From: Candidatus Sumerlaeaceae bacterium
GTDB taxonomy: Bacteria > Sumerlaeota > Sumerlaeia > Sumerlaeales > Sumerlaeaceae
Direction: 5' to 3'
Length of the DNA: 64,000 bases
Assembly: GCA_019695055.1 (NCBI GenBank)
Contig: JAIBAT010000083.1
Span: 1 to 64,000 of the forward strand
This document shows, piece after piece, positions 1 to 7,658 of the stretch (position 1 is its first letter; each line of letters starts with the position of its first letter). Under the pieces are notes generated by a model. That model searched no databases, was not told the origin of the DNA, and was given only the letters and a program-made list of their open reading frames with translations. The translations under genes were made by a program, and so were the position numbers.

Positions 1-453
1 TTTGATGGCGCCACCGCGATCGCCCACCACACCCCAGCCGTAGCCGGGGATGTACATGCGCGTGCCAAATGGGTAGTAGCTCGTATCGGCGGCAATCGTG
101 CCCATGCGCGACGGCGCCTTCCACGGAATGAGGAGGCGCAGCGGAATCATGTAGGGCGGCGTCACACTGTCGCCCGAAAGCAGTCCTGGATTCGCCTCCA
201 CCAGCCGACCGCCGCTGGCCGTCTTCCCGGTGTATCGCTGCCCTTTTTGGTTGCCATAGTTGACATAGCGATTCCAGAAATCCAGTTTCAGGAACTTCCA
301 GCTCCCCCGCGAATAGCCGTTATCCTTGCCACTGGCGTCGTAGGCTGTCACCGTCATGGTGCGTTCCTCGGCGCGCGAGTGCGACGCAATGCACATCGAA
401 AAAACGGCAAGACACAACACAAGTAAGCCCGGACGGGCACGAAGTGAATTCAT
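1..453 (-). CDS. Exported 3D-domain protein (partial, C-terminus missing)
   Basis: The reading frame starts at an ATG at 453 and runs off the left edge, giving 151 residues. An N-terminal hydrophobic segment (about residues 9-23) after two arginines, followed by SHSRAEE, looks like a signal peptide. The end of the visible part reads FGTRMYIPGYGWGVVGDRGG, which is the core of the 3D (Asp-Asp-Asp) domain seen in MltA-like lytic transglycosylases and YabE/YocH-type cell-wall proteins; an upstream Asp (AADTSYYP) is also there. By family it would act on or bind peptidoglycan in the envelope. The gene is transcribed away from the ferredoxin reductase gene. The last part of the domain, with its final Asp, lies outside the window, so catalytic competence cannot be judged. 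Confidence 0.8.
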   Translation of the reverse strand, partial: MNSLRARPGLLVLCLAVFSMCIASHSRAEERTMTVTAYDASGKDNGYSRGSWKFLKLDFWNRYVNYGNQKGQRYTGKTASGGRLVEANPGLLSGDSVTPPYMIPLRLLIPWKAPSRMGTIAADTSYYPFGTRMYIPGYGWGVVGDRGGAIK

Positions 454-666
454 TGGGCCAGCGCCTCCAGCACGATCACAATCCCTGCTTGTGTCTGATT
501 CCCTCCCCTTGTCCCGTGAACATTTCAACAAATTTCACTTTGCTTCGCCTGATTTCCACTGGAGGGTATTTCACAACAATCGAGTGGTGCCCGAAGTTGC
601 CTTGGCGGCCCCATACCGCCACTGGCTATGAAGCCGAACGTTGCTAAAGGGATCGGAGATTCGCGG

Positions 667-1488
667 ATGGCAGTAGCAAAAAGCCTTAACGCCGTGGTCA
701 GTTACAAGGATGAGTTCTCGCCCGGCCTTGTTATCATGAAGGTCACCCCAATGGAAGGCGCTTTCCCCCCTTACCACGCCGGACAGTTCGCCGTCATGGG
801 GCTGCCGTCGTCCGCGCCGCGCCGCGCCGATGCCCTGCCCGACCCATCCCCCGACGCCGATCCCGAAAAGCTCATCATGCGCTCCTACTCCATTGCGTCC
901 TCACCCCTGGTGAAGGACCACCTCGAATTCTACGTTATCATGGTTCCCGAGGGCCACCTCACACCGCGCCTCTTTGAACTGAAGGTAGGCGATAAGCTCT
1001 GGGTGGGACCGAAAATCACCGGCATGTTTTGCTATGAGGAAACCCGCCCTTCCACGGACGTCGTCCTGCTCTGCACAGGCACTGGCCTTGCCCCTTATAT
1101 CAGCATTTTGCGCACCCATGCCCCGGGAAACCCCGATCGCAATTTCGTCGTCGTTCACGGCGTGCGCCACTCGTGGGAACTCGGCTACCGCGAAGAGCTG
1201 GAGCAAATGCAGCGGGAACTGCCCAACGTAAAATACATCCCCCTCGTCAGCCGCCCCCAACTCGAGAAGGAACCGTGGAATGGCCACAAGGGGCACATTC
1301 AGAATCTTTGGGAAACAGGCATAGTGGCCGAGGCTCTTGGCCGGGAACCCGCTCACACCGACACTCATGTCTTCCTGTGCGGCCACCCCGACATGATCGC
1401 CGACATGCGCGAGGTGCTGACCAGCCGCGGCTGGCGCAATCACAATCGCAAAGACGCCGGCGAAATCCACGTCGAAAGCTATTGGTAA
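667..1488 (+). CDS. Ferredoxin/flavodoxin-NADP+ reductase
   Basis: A 273-residue FAD/NAD(P)-binding oxidoreductase of the bacterial FNR type, which moves electrons between NADPH and ferredoxin or flavodoxin in the cytoplasm. The FAD-binding motif RSYSIAS, the NAD(P)-binding CTGTGLAPY and the FLCGHPDMI motif are present, and the protein ends in an aromatic residue (SYW) as FNRs do. No [2Fe-2S] domain is fused, unlike E. coli Hcr. I chose the ATG at 667 because GGAG lies 9 bases upstream; an in-frame ATG at 628 would add 13 residues but has no visible ribosome site. It converges on the hybrid cluster protein gene, 34 bases apart. It could be the electron donor of that protein, but this is inference from position only. 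Confidence 0.9.
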   Translation: MAVAKSLNAVVSYKDEFSPGLVIMKVTPMEGAFPPYHAGQFAVMGLPSSAPRRADALPDPSPDADPEKLIMRSYSIASSPLVKDHLEFYVIMVPEGHLTPRLFELKVGDKLWVGPKITGMFCYEETRPSTDVVLLCTGTGLAPYISILRTHAPGNPDRNFVVVHGVRHSWELGYREELEQMQRELPNVKYIPLVSRPQLEKEPWNGHKGHIQNLWETGIVAEALGREPAHTDTHVFLCGHPDMIADMREVLTSRGWRNHNRKDAGEIHVESYW

Positions 1489-1522
1489 ATCGCCGGCGCC
1501 TCTCCCCGGATTTTCGTTTCTT

Positions 1523-2863
1523 TCAGTTGCGCGCCAGTGCCGCCTCCACGTCGGCGACGGCATCCGTCCCGATGGGGCTCAGCCCATACTTTTCATGGAG
1601 AATCGCCAGCACGTTTGGCGTTATGAAAGCCGGCAGGGCCGGGCCAAGACGGATATTCTTCACGCCAAGGTGCAGCAGGGTCAGCAGCACGGCAACCGCC
1701 TTCTGCTCAAACCATGAAATGACGAGCGACAGTGGCAGATCGTTGACGCCGCACTCGAAGGCCTTCGCCAGCGCAAGAGCCACCTGAACCGCGCCATAGG
1801 CGTCGTTGCATTGCCCCATGTCCAGCAGCCGTGGTACTTCCAGGCCGCCCAGTTTGATGGTGCCGTACTCCTGATTGCGAATGCGGTACTTGCCGCAACC
1901 CAGCGTCAGGACGATGCTTTCCGGCGGCGTATTCGCCGCGTAATCCGCGTAGTAGTTTCGCCCTGGCTCGGCGCCATCGCATCCGCCAATTACGAAGAAA
2001 TGCTTCAGGTCGCCTGCTTTGACCGCTTCCACAATCTTGTCCGCCACGTCCAGCAGCACGGTGTAGTGGAACCCAATCGTCGAGGTGGTGATGGGTGTGG
2101 GCTTTAGGGAGCCGATCTCCAGCGCCCGCTTGATAACTGCCGAGAAATCGTTGGTCGTCAGTCGCGTTGCGCCCGGCACGGCTGTGACGCGGGTCGTAAA
2201 GAAATTTGGCAGGTAGGTGTTAGTCTCGCGCGGAATCAGAACACAGTTGGTCGTCGCCAGGATCGCACCGCCAAAGGCTTCGAACTCATCCCGCTGCTTT
2301 TGCCAGGCACCGCCGAAATGTCCCTTCAGGTGAGGGAACTCCCGCAGCTTGGGATACATATGCGCGGGCAACATCTCTCCGTGTGTATAGACGTTGATCC
2401 CCTTCCCGGCCGTCTGCTCCAGTAAATCCTTCAAATCCACCATGTCGTGGCCGGTCACAAGGATTCCCGGTCCCGCTTCCAGCCCCTCACGCACTGTCGT
2501 CGGTGAGGGTTTTCCCAAAACCTCAACGTGTCCGTCGTTGAGCATTTGCATCGTTTTCAGATTCATTCGGCCGCATTCAAGAACCAGTTCCAACATGCTC
2601 TCCTCGTCGAAGTTCACGTTTGTGACGGTTGCGAAAAGGGCCTCCTCGATGAACGATTCCACCTCGGGATCTGTCTTGCCCAGCCGGCGGGCGTGGGCCT
2701 TGTAGGAGGCCATCCCCTTCAGGCCGTAGAGCAGAATCTTCTGCAGGCTTTCAACATCGGGATTCTTCCCGCAGACTCCCATGCTCACGCAGGCCTGCCC
2801 GCGGAAAGTCTGTTCGCACTGATCACAGTGCATTGAGCTGATGGATGAGTTGGTCAGGTTCAT
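1523..2863 (-). CDS. hcp: Hybrid cluster protein, short class III-like form
   Basis: Hybrid cluster (prismane) proteins carry an Fe4S4 or Fe2S2 cluster and a 4Fe-2S-2O hybrid cluster; they reduce hydroxylamine in vitro and are now seen mainly as NO reductases in nitrosative stress. The N-terminal cluster motif is C13-x2-C16-x8-C25-x5-C31. Hybrid-cluster ligand regions are visible: HGEMLPAH, NCVLIPRE, GGCDGAEPGRNYY, LGCGKYRIR and GQCNDAYGAV. At 446 residues it is about 100 shorter than the roughly 550-residue class I and II enzymes; the missing part lies after the N-terminal Cys motif, which is the mark of class III. AAGGAG lies 11 bases before the ATG. The Rrf2 gene is directly upstream and a palindrome sits in the gap, so Rrf2 control is likely. 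Confidence 0.93.
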   Translation of the reverse strand: MNLTNSSISSMHCDQCEQTFRGQACVSMGVCGKNPDVESLQKILLYGLKGMASYKAHARRLGKTDPEVESFIEEALFATVTNVNFDEESMLELVLECGRMNLKTMQMLNDGHVEVLGKPSPTTVREGLEAGPGILVTGHDMVDLKDLLEQTAGKGINVYTHGEMLPAHMYPKLREFPHLKGHFGGAWQKQRDEFEAFGGAILATTNCVLIPRETNTYLPNFFTTRVTAVPGATRLTTNDFSAVIKRALEIGSLKPTPITTSTIGFHYTVLLDVADKIVEAVKAGDLKHFFVIGGCDGAEPGRNYYADYAANTPPESIVLTLGCGKYRIRNQEYGTIKLGGLEVPRLLDMGQCNDAYGAVQVALALAKAFECGVNDLPLSLVISWFEQKAVAVLLTLLHLGVKNIRLGPALPAFITPNVLAILHEKYGLSPIGTDAVADVEAALARN

Positions 2864-2913
2864 TATTTAATCGGCTCCTTGTCGGCACCCTCCCCGGGCG
2901 CCTTAAAAGTAGT

Positions 2914-2933
2914 TATGGATACGGATATCCATA
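2914..2933. promoter_or_regulatory. Candidate Rrf2-type operator upstream of hcp
   Basis: A perfect 8-4-8 inverted repeat, TATGGATA-CGGA-TATCCATA, lies 51 bases upstream of the hcp start, in the 107-base gap between the Rrf2 gene and hcp. On the hcp strand a TATGAT sequence resembling a -10 box lies just upstream of it. Size and symmetry suit a dimeric regulator. Binding by the neighbouring Rrf2 protein is inference. Confidence 0.5.
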
Positions 2934-2970
2934 TATCATAATGCGAGGTGTGCAGGATATTTTCCGAAAT

Positions 2971-3474
2971 CTATTTTTTCGCGGATTTGGGGCGTGGAAC
3001 CGCGCTCTTCCCACTGCCACCATTGGGCTTCTGGCTCGCCGCCATCAGGGATTTCACCGCGCACAGAGGTGCAATCCCGGTCGCGCTGTGGGCCAAGGAT
3101 GCCAGCGACGCAGAACGAAACGCGGTCTCCACATGGGCTACGGCATCATCCACCAGCTTGTGGACCGGGCACAGGCGAATATGAGAATCAATCCCCAGCG
3201 GACATTTTCGGATACGCTGGGGCAGTCCGTCCACTGCCGACAACACATCCAGTACGGTCACCTCGGACGGATCCCTTCGCATCACAAATCCGCCTCCCAA
3301 TCCCCGTTGCGAATCCACCAGTTGCGCCCGCACCAGAGCCTGCATGATTTTCGACAGGTACCCTGCGGGAACCCGTGTCGTTTCCGCTATTTCGGCCGTG
3401 GTTCGGGGTTGCTTGGGATTCATGGCCAGCATCACCGCCGCCCTTAGGGCATACTCGCCTGTCGTCGTAATCAT
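2971..3474 (-). CDS. Rrf2-family transcriptional regulator (NsrR/IscR-like)
   Basis: A 167-residue winged-helix regulator. It opens with MITTTGEYALRA, the usual Rrf2 start, followed by the recognition region (VPAGYLSKIMQALVRAQLVDS) and the wing (RGLGGGFVM). Two cysteines in the linker before the dimerisation helix (KCPL and LCPVH, about residues 91 and 101) and a later one (APLCAV, about 137) could bind an Fe-S cluster, as in NsrR and IscR. A GTG at 3522 would add 16 residues; I prefer the ATG because it matches the family start. The C-terminal tail is Ala/Lys/Pro-rich. It lies upstream of and on the same strand as hcp, so it probably senses NO or redox state and controls hcp. It could also be the last gene of the copper-linked operon upstream. 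Confidence 0.88.
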   Translation of the reverse strand: MITTTGEYALRAAVMLAMNPKQPRTTAEIAETTRVPAGYLSKIMQALVRAQLVDSQRGLGGGFVMRRDPSEVTVLDVLSAVDGLPQRIRKCPLGIDSHIRLCPVHKLVDDAVAHVETAFRSASLASLAHSATGIAPLCAVKSLMAASQKPNGGSGKSAVPRPKSAKK

Positions 3475-3578
3475 GGGGTGCACCGCCCCGTCCCGTGAGA
3501 AAATGGACTCATCTGTTCCCACCCGCTATGCCCCGCGTTTCGCAATGTCACTTCTTTTCCGGTTCCCGGCCGGCCCGG

Positions 3579-4085
3579 TTATTTCACATAGATACGCGAA
3601 GCCTTGATGACAAGGTTGCCACTATCGTCTTTCTCAACCTTGCCTTCGGCCACCACCGTGATCAAATGGTCAATGGTCCCGACGCCTTTGAGTGATCCAG
3701 GTAGCGGAGCCGCACCATCACCCACCGCCTGCACCGTGGCCGTTGCCGCAGTCATGGCTTTAGGATCCTCGCAGCAGTAGTCCCAGGGAGTTTCACAACC
3801 TTCGCCACGCTGTTTGCAGTCCTTCATGCTCAGATCCACCAAGGTAATCACAGCCGCTCCCTCGACAAAATCCTTAACCTTCCCTTCGACCACCGCCTTA
3901 TCGCCGGTTTTCAAGTCCGCCTTCGCGGCCTTGACCCCAATCGCGGCCGGGGCTGGATCCTTCACCACGATTTTCGCGAGGGCCGGGTTTGCCGGGGCCT
4001 CCGGCGCTTTGGCTACTTCCGCCTTCTTATCGCCACAACCCGCAAACACCAGTGCAGCACCCACAACCATCAGCAATGCCTTCAT
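3579..4085 (-). CDS. Lipoprotein with OB-like region and Cys cluster
   Basis: A 168-residue lipoprotein: the lipobox VFAGC places the mature N-terminus at Cys16. A Pro/Ala-rich linker follows, then a beta-rich stretch (DKAVVEGKVKDFVEGAAVITLVD) that resembles an OB-fold. The middle has four cysteines in the segment from DCKQRGEGC to DYCCEDP, which could bind metal or form disulfides. I do not recognise a named family. It is the last gene of the operon that carries the cupredoxin-fused ABC exporter, 31 bases after a permease gene. A periplasmic metal-binding or accessory role is inferred only from the cysteines and this context. Confidence 0.7.
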   Translation of the reverse strand: MKALLMVVGAALVFAGCGDKKAEVAKAPEAPANPALAKIVVKDPAPAAIGVKAAKADLKTGDKAVVEGKVKDFVEGAAVITLVDLSMKDCKQRGEGCETPWDYCCEDPKAMTAATATVQAVGDGAAPLPGSLKGVGTIDHLITVVAEGKVEKDDSGNLVIKASRIYVK

Positions 4086-4116
4086 TTTTTCATCTCCTTT
4101 TCGCCGTACTAATTTA

Positions 4117-5298
4117 TTAACTTCTTAAAAGTTCAATCAACGGCGTGCGAATCAACCGCAAGGACGCTATCGCCGTCCCTCCCACTGCCAGCAGTAATGC
4201 CGTGCCAAATCCCACCGCCAGTACCAGCGCATCAACTTGTAATGACAGGGCCCCCATGACAAATCGAATTCCACGGCCATCCAGCAACAGTAAGGCAAGT
4301 CCCGCTGCAATCAGCGCGCCAGCACCCACCATCAGCAGCGATTCCTGGATCAGGCTGACAATAATTGCCCGCCGGCTGAACCCGATGGTCTCGAGGCACG
4401 CCAGTTCGCGTCCCCGCGCCACAATCACCGCGATCAAAGTATTAAGTCCGCCAAAAAGCCCGGCCACGGCCACCAGAGCCGCCATGACCCAACCCATGAC
4501 CTGCATCGGCCGGAAAAAGGAAGCGAGCGAACTGTAGAAGCGCGCCTCGCTCACCGCGGTGATTTCAAGATCCAGCTTGGAACTCGCGAAAACCTGCAAA
4601 GCCGTCAGGTCCGAAGGCGATTTCAGTCGTACAACCGCACAGGAAATCGTCTCGCGCTTAACTTGCGTCTTTAGTTCCTCCAATGGAACCCAAAGTTCGG
4701 CTTCAAAAGTCGTGCCCGGAGCTTCAAAAACTCCGCTAATAGTCCAGGCCCTTCCCTCAAAAAAGATTGTCTGACCCGGCTGTAATGCGGACTCCGGCAA
4801 ACCAAGCTTCGTAGCCGCCAGTTTGCCAGCCACGGCTTCGCCGGATCCGGGCAGCTTTCCTTCCTTCAGGTATATCTGACTGTGGAGTTGAAACGCCATC
4901 GGCGTCACACCACGAACCAGGCCCTTCCGCTGGTTTCCGGTATCGGGGTTCTCCGCGGAGGTCTGGCGAATCACAGCCGCGTGGACGATTTCCGGCGAGA
5001 CCATAGCCACTCCCTCCCGTTTGACAATGCTCTCGACCGATGCACCCAGGATGGAAGGGACATCCGCACGGATCTCCGATTGCTCCAGAAAATCCTCCGA
5101 CCCTTTCCCCAGCACGATGGCGTTGTTGTGGTCACCCGTCGCTCGCAGGGAAGAGGTCAGCGTTTGCACAAAGGCGCCCATAAGTATGACCAGAAAGATG
5201 ACCGCCGCGGCTCCCCCAGTAGTCAGAACCGTGCGCAGCCAGTTCCGCCCCGCATTCCGCGCTGCATAGTCGAAGGGAAGTAGTCGAAATGCCATCAC
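4117..5298 (-). CDS. FtsX-like ABC permease (MacB type), copper-linked operon
   Basis: A 393-residue FtsX/MacB-type permease with one helix near the N-terminus (TVLTTGGAAAVIFLVILMGAF), a large periplasmic domain (about residues 45-265) and three C-terminal helices. The region after the second helix (ARGRELACLETIGFSRRAIIVSLIQESL) is the usual cytoplasmic coupling segment of this family. The GTG start overlaps the stop of the upstream permease gene in GTGATG, so translation is coupled; the next codon is also ATG. With its neighbour it would form the two-permease core served by the ATPase-cupredoxin protein. Such systems work by mechanotransmission on periplasmic partners. The substrate cannot be read from the sequence. 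Confidence 0.88.
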   Translation of the reverse strand: MMAFRLLPFDYAARNAGRNWLRTVLTTGGAAAVIFLVILMGAFVQTLTSSLRATGDHNNAIVLGKGSEDFLEQSEIRADVPSILGASVESIVKREGVAMVSPEIVHAAVIRQTSAENPDTGNQRKGLVRGVTPMAFQLHSQIYLKEGKLPGSGEAVAGKLAATKLGLPESALQPGQTIFFEGRAWTISGVFEAPGTTFEAELWVPLEELKTQVKRETISCAVVRLKSPSDLTALQVFASSKLDLEITAVSEARFYSSLASFFRPMQVMGWVMAALVAVAGLFGGLNTLIAVIVARGRELACLETIGFSRRAIIVSLIQESLLMVGAGALIAAGLALLLLDGRGIRFVMGALSLQVDALVLAVGFGTALLLAVGGTAIASLRLIRTPLIELLRS

Positions 5299-6443
5299 AC
5301 CCTCCTCAGGCTTTCCACAATGGGAGCACGGGCGGCTTGAATGGCCGGCATCATGCCTGCCATTAGGCCCGTTACCAGTGAAGCAAGTAGCCCTCCCGCC
5401 ACAACGGCAGGAGTCAGCAGAAACGTGATCTGCACCCCCTCAGCGCCAAGGCCAAGGTGGCCAAGCCTCAGCGCGAGCGCAGCGGCCAGGGTCCCGGCAA
5501 TCCCTCCGCCGAGGGACAGGATCAAGCTCTCCATCACGACGATGAAGAAAAGTGACGATCCCTTGAACCCGAGAGTCTGAAGCACGGCATGTTCCTTCAC
5601 GCGATCCTGCACCATGACATAAACAGTGTTCGCAGTCAGGGCCAGCACCAGCAACACGCAAAGGAAACCAAGATACCGCGTAAACCGAATCAGTCCCAGC
5701 AGGTCGCCGGTGGCCGAACTGATAAACGCCTTGTGAGACTTGGTTGTTGTCTGGATTTCCTCTGACCGGAACAGGTCGTCAATCTTCGCAATGATCTCAT
5801 CGGTCTTCGTTGGGTCGGAAATTGCGACTTCGAATTGTGTCACTCGCCCAATCGCATCCTTCCCACGCGCCTGCTGAAGGTAACTAAGCTGGGTATAGGC
5901 CAGATTGTCCTCGCCCGGAACTTCGGAATCAAAAATTCCAGCGACGCCGACTCCGAAACCACCAATCGTGAAGCGATCCCCGACTTTCAGGTTTCGGCGC
6001 GCCGCTAACCTCTGCCCCACAATGGCCGCATCCGTGCGCCCGGCAAACTTATCCAGGCTTCCCGCCGACAATTGTACCGGATGGACACCCGAGGTCAGAA
6101 TCTCCGGCGGAACCCCCCGAAATGTCACGCTGTCCAGGCTCGCACGGCAATTGTTGACGAAAATTCGCGTCGGCATCACGCTCACGACCCCGGGCACCCG
6201 CGCAATCTGCGAGGCATAGCGCTCCGGTAAGTTGCTCGTCGCCGGGCAAAAGCGGCTCTTCTGGTAAGCGATCAGAAGGTTCTTGGTGGCTTCGCTTTCC
6301 GTGGCTTCGCGCACGCCATTCTGCAGCCCTTCGATGAAGCAAAACAGAAACATGGCCGTCGCAATTCCCAGGGCTGTCAGGGCGCTGCGGACACGATGGC
6401 GGGCCACGCTTTTCCATACGTATTGCAGGAGTTTGGTGATCAC
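5295..6443 (-). CDS. FtsX-like ABC permease (MacB type), copper-linked operon
   Basis: A 382-residue FtsX/MacB permease. A short basic N-terminus (KSVARHRVRSALTALGIATA) leads into the first helix, followed by a MacB-like periplasmic domain (about 45-260) and three C-terminal helices with the coupling motif VKEHAVLQTLGFKGSSLFF. It starts with GTG inside a GTGA overlap with the stop codon of the ATPase-cupredoxin gene and ends in an overlap with the next permease gene, so all three are translationally coupled. The periplasmic domain has two cysteines (FCPATSN and NNCRAS, about residues 62 and 99) that may matter for metal or redox work. That is a guess, not a known family feature. Confidence 0.88.
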   Translation of the reverse strand: MITKLLQYVWKSVARHRVRSALTALGIATAMFLFCFIEGLQNGVREATESEATKNLLIAYQKSRFCPATSNLPERYASQIARVPGVVSVMPTRIFVNNCRASLDSVTFRGVPPEILTSGVHPVQLSAGSLDKFAGRTDAAIVGQRLAARRNLKVGDRFTIGGFGVGVAGIFDSEVPGEDNLAYTQLSYLQQARGKDAIGRVTQFEVAISDPTKTDEIIAKIDDLFRSEEIQTTTKSHKAFISSATGDLLGLIRFTRYLGFLCVLLVLALTANTVYVMVQDRVKEHAVLQTLGFKGSSLFFIVVMESLILSLGGGIAGTLAAALALRLGHLGLGAEGVQITFLLTPAVVAGGLLASLVTGLMAGMMPAIQAARAPIVESLRRV

Positions 6444-7651
6444 TTGGCACCTCCTGCCGCATCCGCCACCACTGTGATGGCTCCGTGCATCATGTCCATG
6501 CCGCAGCGGAAGTCCACCGTCCCGCCTTTGACGGGCGTAAACCGGAACTCCGCCGTCTGCCCCGTCACCAACTCCTTGCTGATGTTGAACTCCGGAATCT
6601 CAAAAACCCGGGAGCATGCCGAGTCATCCGTTTTGGTCACCTTGAGCAACACGGGTTTTCCAGCCGCCACGGTCAGGGTTTCAGGGCTGTACTTGGTTGT
6701 GACGATGATTTCCGCAACCTGTTCGCCGCTAGCATTCAGTTTTGCCATTCCGTCCCCACCAAACACAAACCACGCAACCACGGCGCCTGTCAACAAAGCG
6801 GCAGTTACGAACATTGGTTTGCGCGACTTCACCTTCTTGCGAGGTGACACGCGCCCTTCCATCGGAGCGCTCACGGGGTTTGGTTCGGATCGCTTTGGAA
6901 CAGGCGGAACCTCGATGCGTTCCAACGTGGATCCCGATTCGGGCACTACCGGCATGTCGGGGGTGTCTACGATTAGGCCTTTATCCAGGTAGACAATTCG
7001 ACTCGCCGCAGAGGCGGCATGAGGATCATGGGTAACCATGACGAAGGTTTTTCCCATTTCGCGATTCAACCTCTGAAGGAGCGTCAAGGTTGCCTCGGCT
7101 GACGTCTTGTCCAAATCTCCAGTCGGCTCGTCCGCCACAACGATTGCAGGAGCCGTGACCAATGCTCGCGCTATCGCTACTCGCTGTTCCTGGCCACCCG
7201 ATAGCTGTCGCGGATAGTGGTCGTGGCGGTCCAGCAGACCCACCGCCTCCAACGCCAGATTAACCCGCAATTGCCGCTCTTTGCGGGATAGGTTGTGCAG
7301 TATCAGTGGCAGCTCAATGTTCTCATAAGCCGTCAGTACCGGCACCAAGTGGTAGAGCTGGAAAATGTAACCCACGTGTTTCGAGCGCCACTCAGCCAGC
7401 TTTGAGCGCGAAAGCGTGGCAATGTCCGTTCCACCGACAATGACCTGGCCTTCTGTGGGCTGGTCAATTCCGGCAATCAGGTTGAGCAACGTCGTCTTTC
7501 CCGAACCCGACGGGCCCATGAGCGCCACAAACTCCCCGTCGCCCACGGAAAGGTTCAGATTGCTTAGGGGCGTGACAAGCTGGTCGCCCTTCTCGTACGA
7601 CTTGGTGACATTGACCAGTTGGATCAACGAATGCTTTGTATTGGTTTCCAT
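6440..7651 (-). CDS. ABC ATPase fused via one TM helix to a C-terminal cupredoxin domain
   Basis: A 403-residue fusion. Residues 9-230 are a MacB/LolD-type ATPase: Walker [10 protein letters not shown] (46-54), Q-loop FQLYHL, signature LSGGQEQR (150-157), Walker B VVADEP with the D-loop, and switch His THD (208). A basic linker (271-279) precedes one helix (about 280-297). Residues 310-396 form a cupredoxin-like domain with C346, then the block [10 protein letters not shown] (381-390), which resembles the plastocyanin-like domains found with copper ATPases. The helix would place this domain in the periplasm. I start at METNTKHS because it follows the adaptor stop by 7 bases. The usual members of this ATPase family end near residue 230, so the fusion is unusual. 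Copper binding is a family-based inference. Confidence 0.85.
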   Translation of the reverse strand: METNTKHSLIQLVNVTKSYEKGDQLVTPLSNLNLSVGDGEFVALMGPSGSGKTTLLNLIAGIDQPTEGQVIVGGTDIATLSRSKLAEWRSKHVGYIFQLYHLVPVLTAYENIELPLILHNLSRKERQLRVNLALEAVGLLDRHDHYPRQLSGGQEQRVAIARALVTAPAIVVADEPTGDLDKTSAEATLTLLQRLNREMGKTFVMVTHDPHAASAASRIVYLDKGLIVDTPDMPVVPESGSTLERIEVPPVPKRSEPNPVSAPMEGRVSPRKKVKSRKPMFVTAALLTGAVVAWFVFGGDGMAKLNASGEQVAEIIVTTKYSPETLTVAAGKPVLLKVTKTDDSACSRVFEIPEFNISKELVTGQTAEFRFTPVKGGTVDFRCGMDMMHGAITVVADAAGGAK

Positions 7652-7658
7652 TGATTTT

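Noticed and set aside
901-1563. 220-codon minus-strand frame opposite the ferredoxin reductase gene
   Set aside because: No ribosome site or domain, and it also cuts into the end of the hcp gene.
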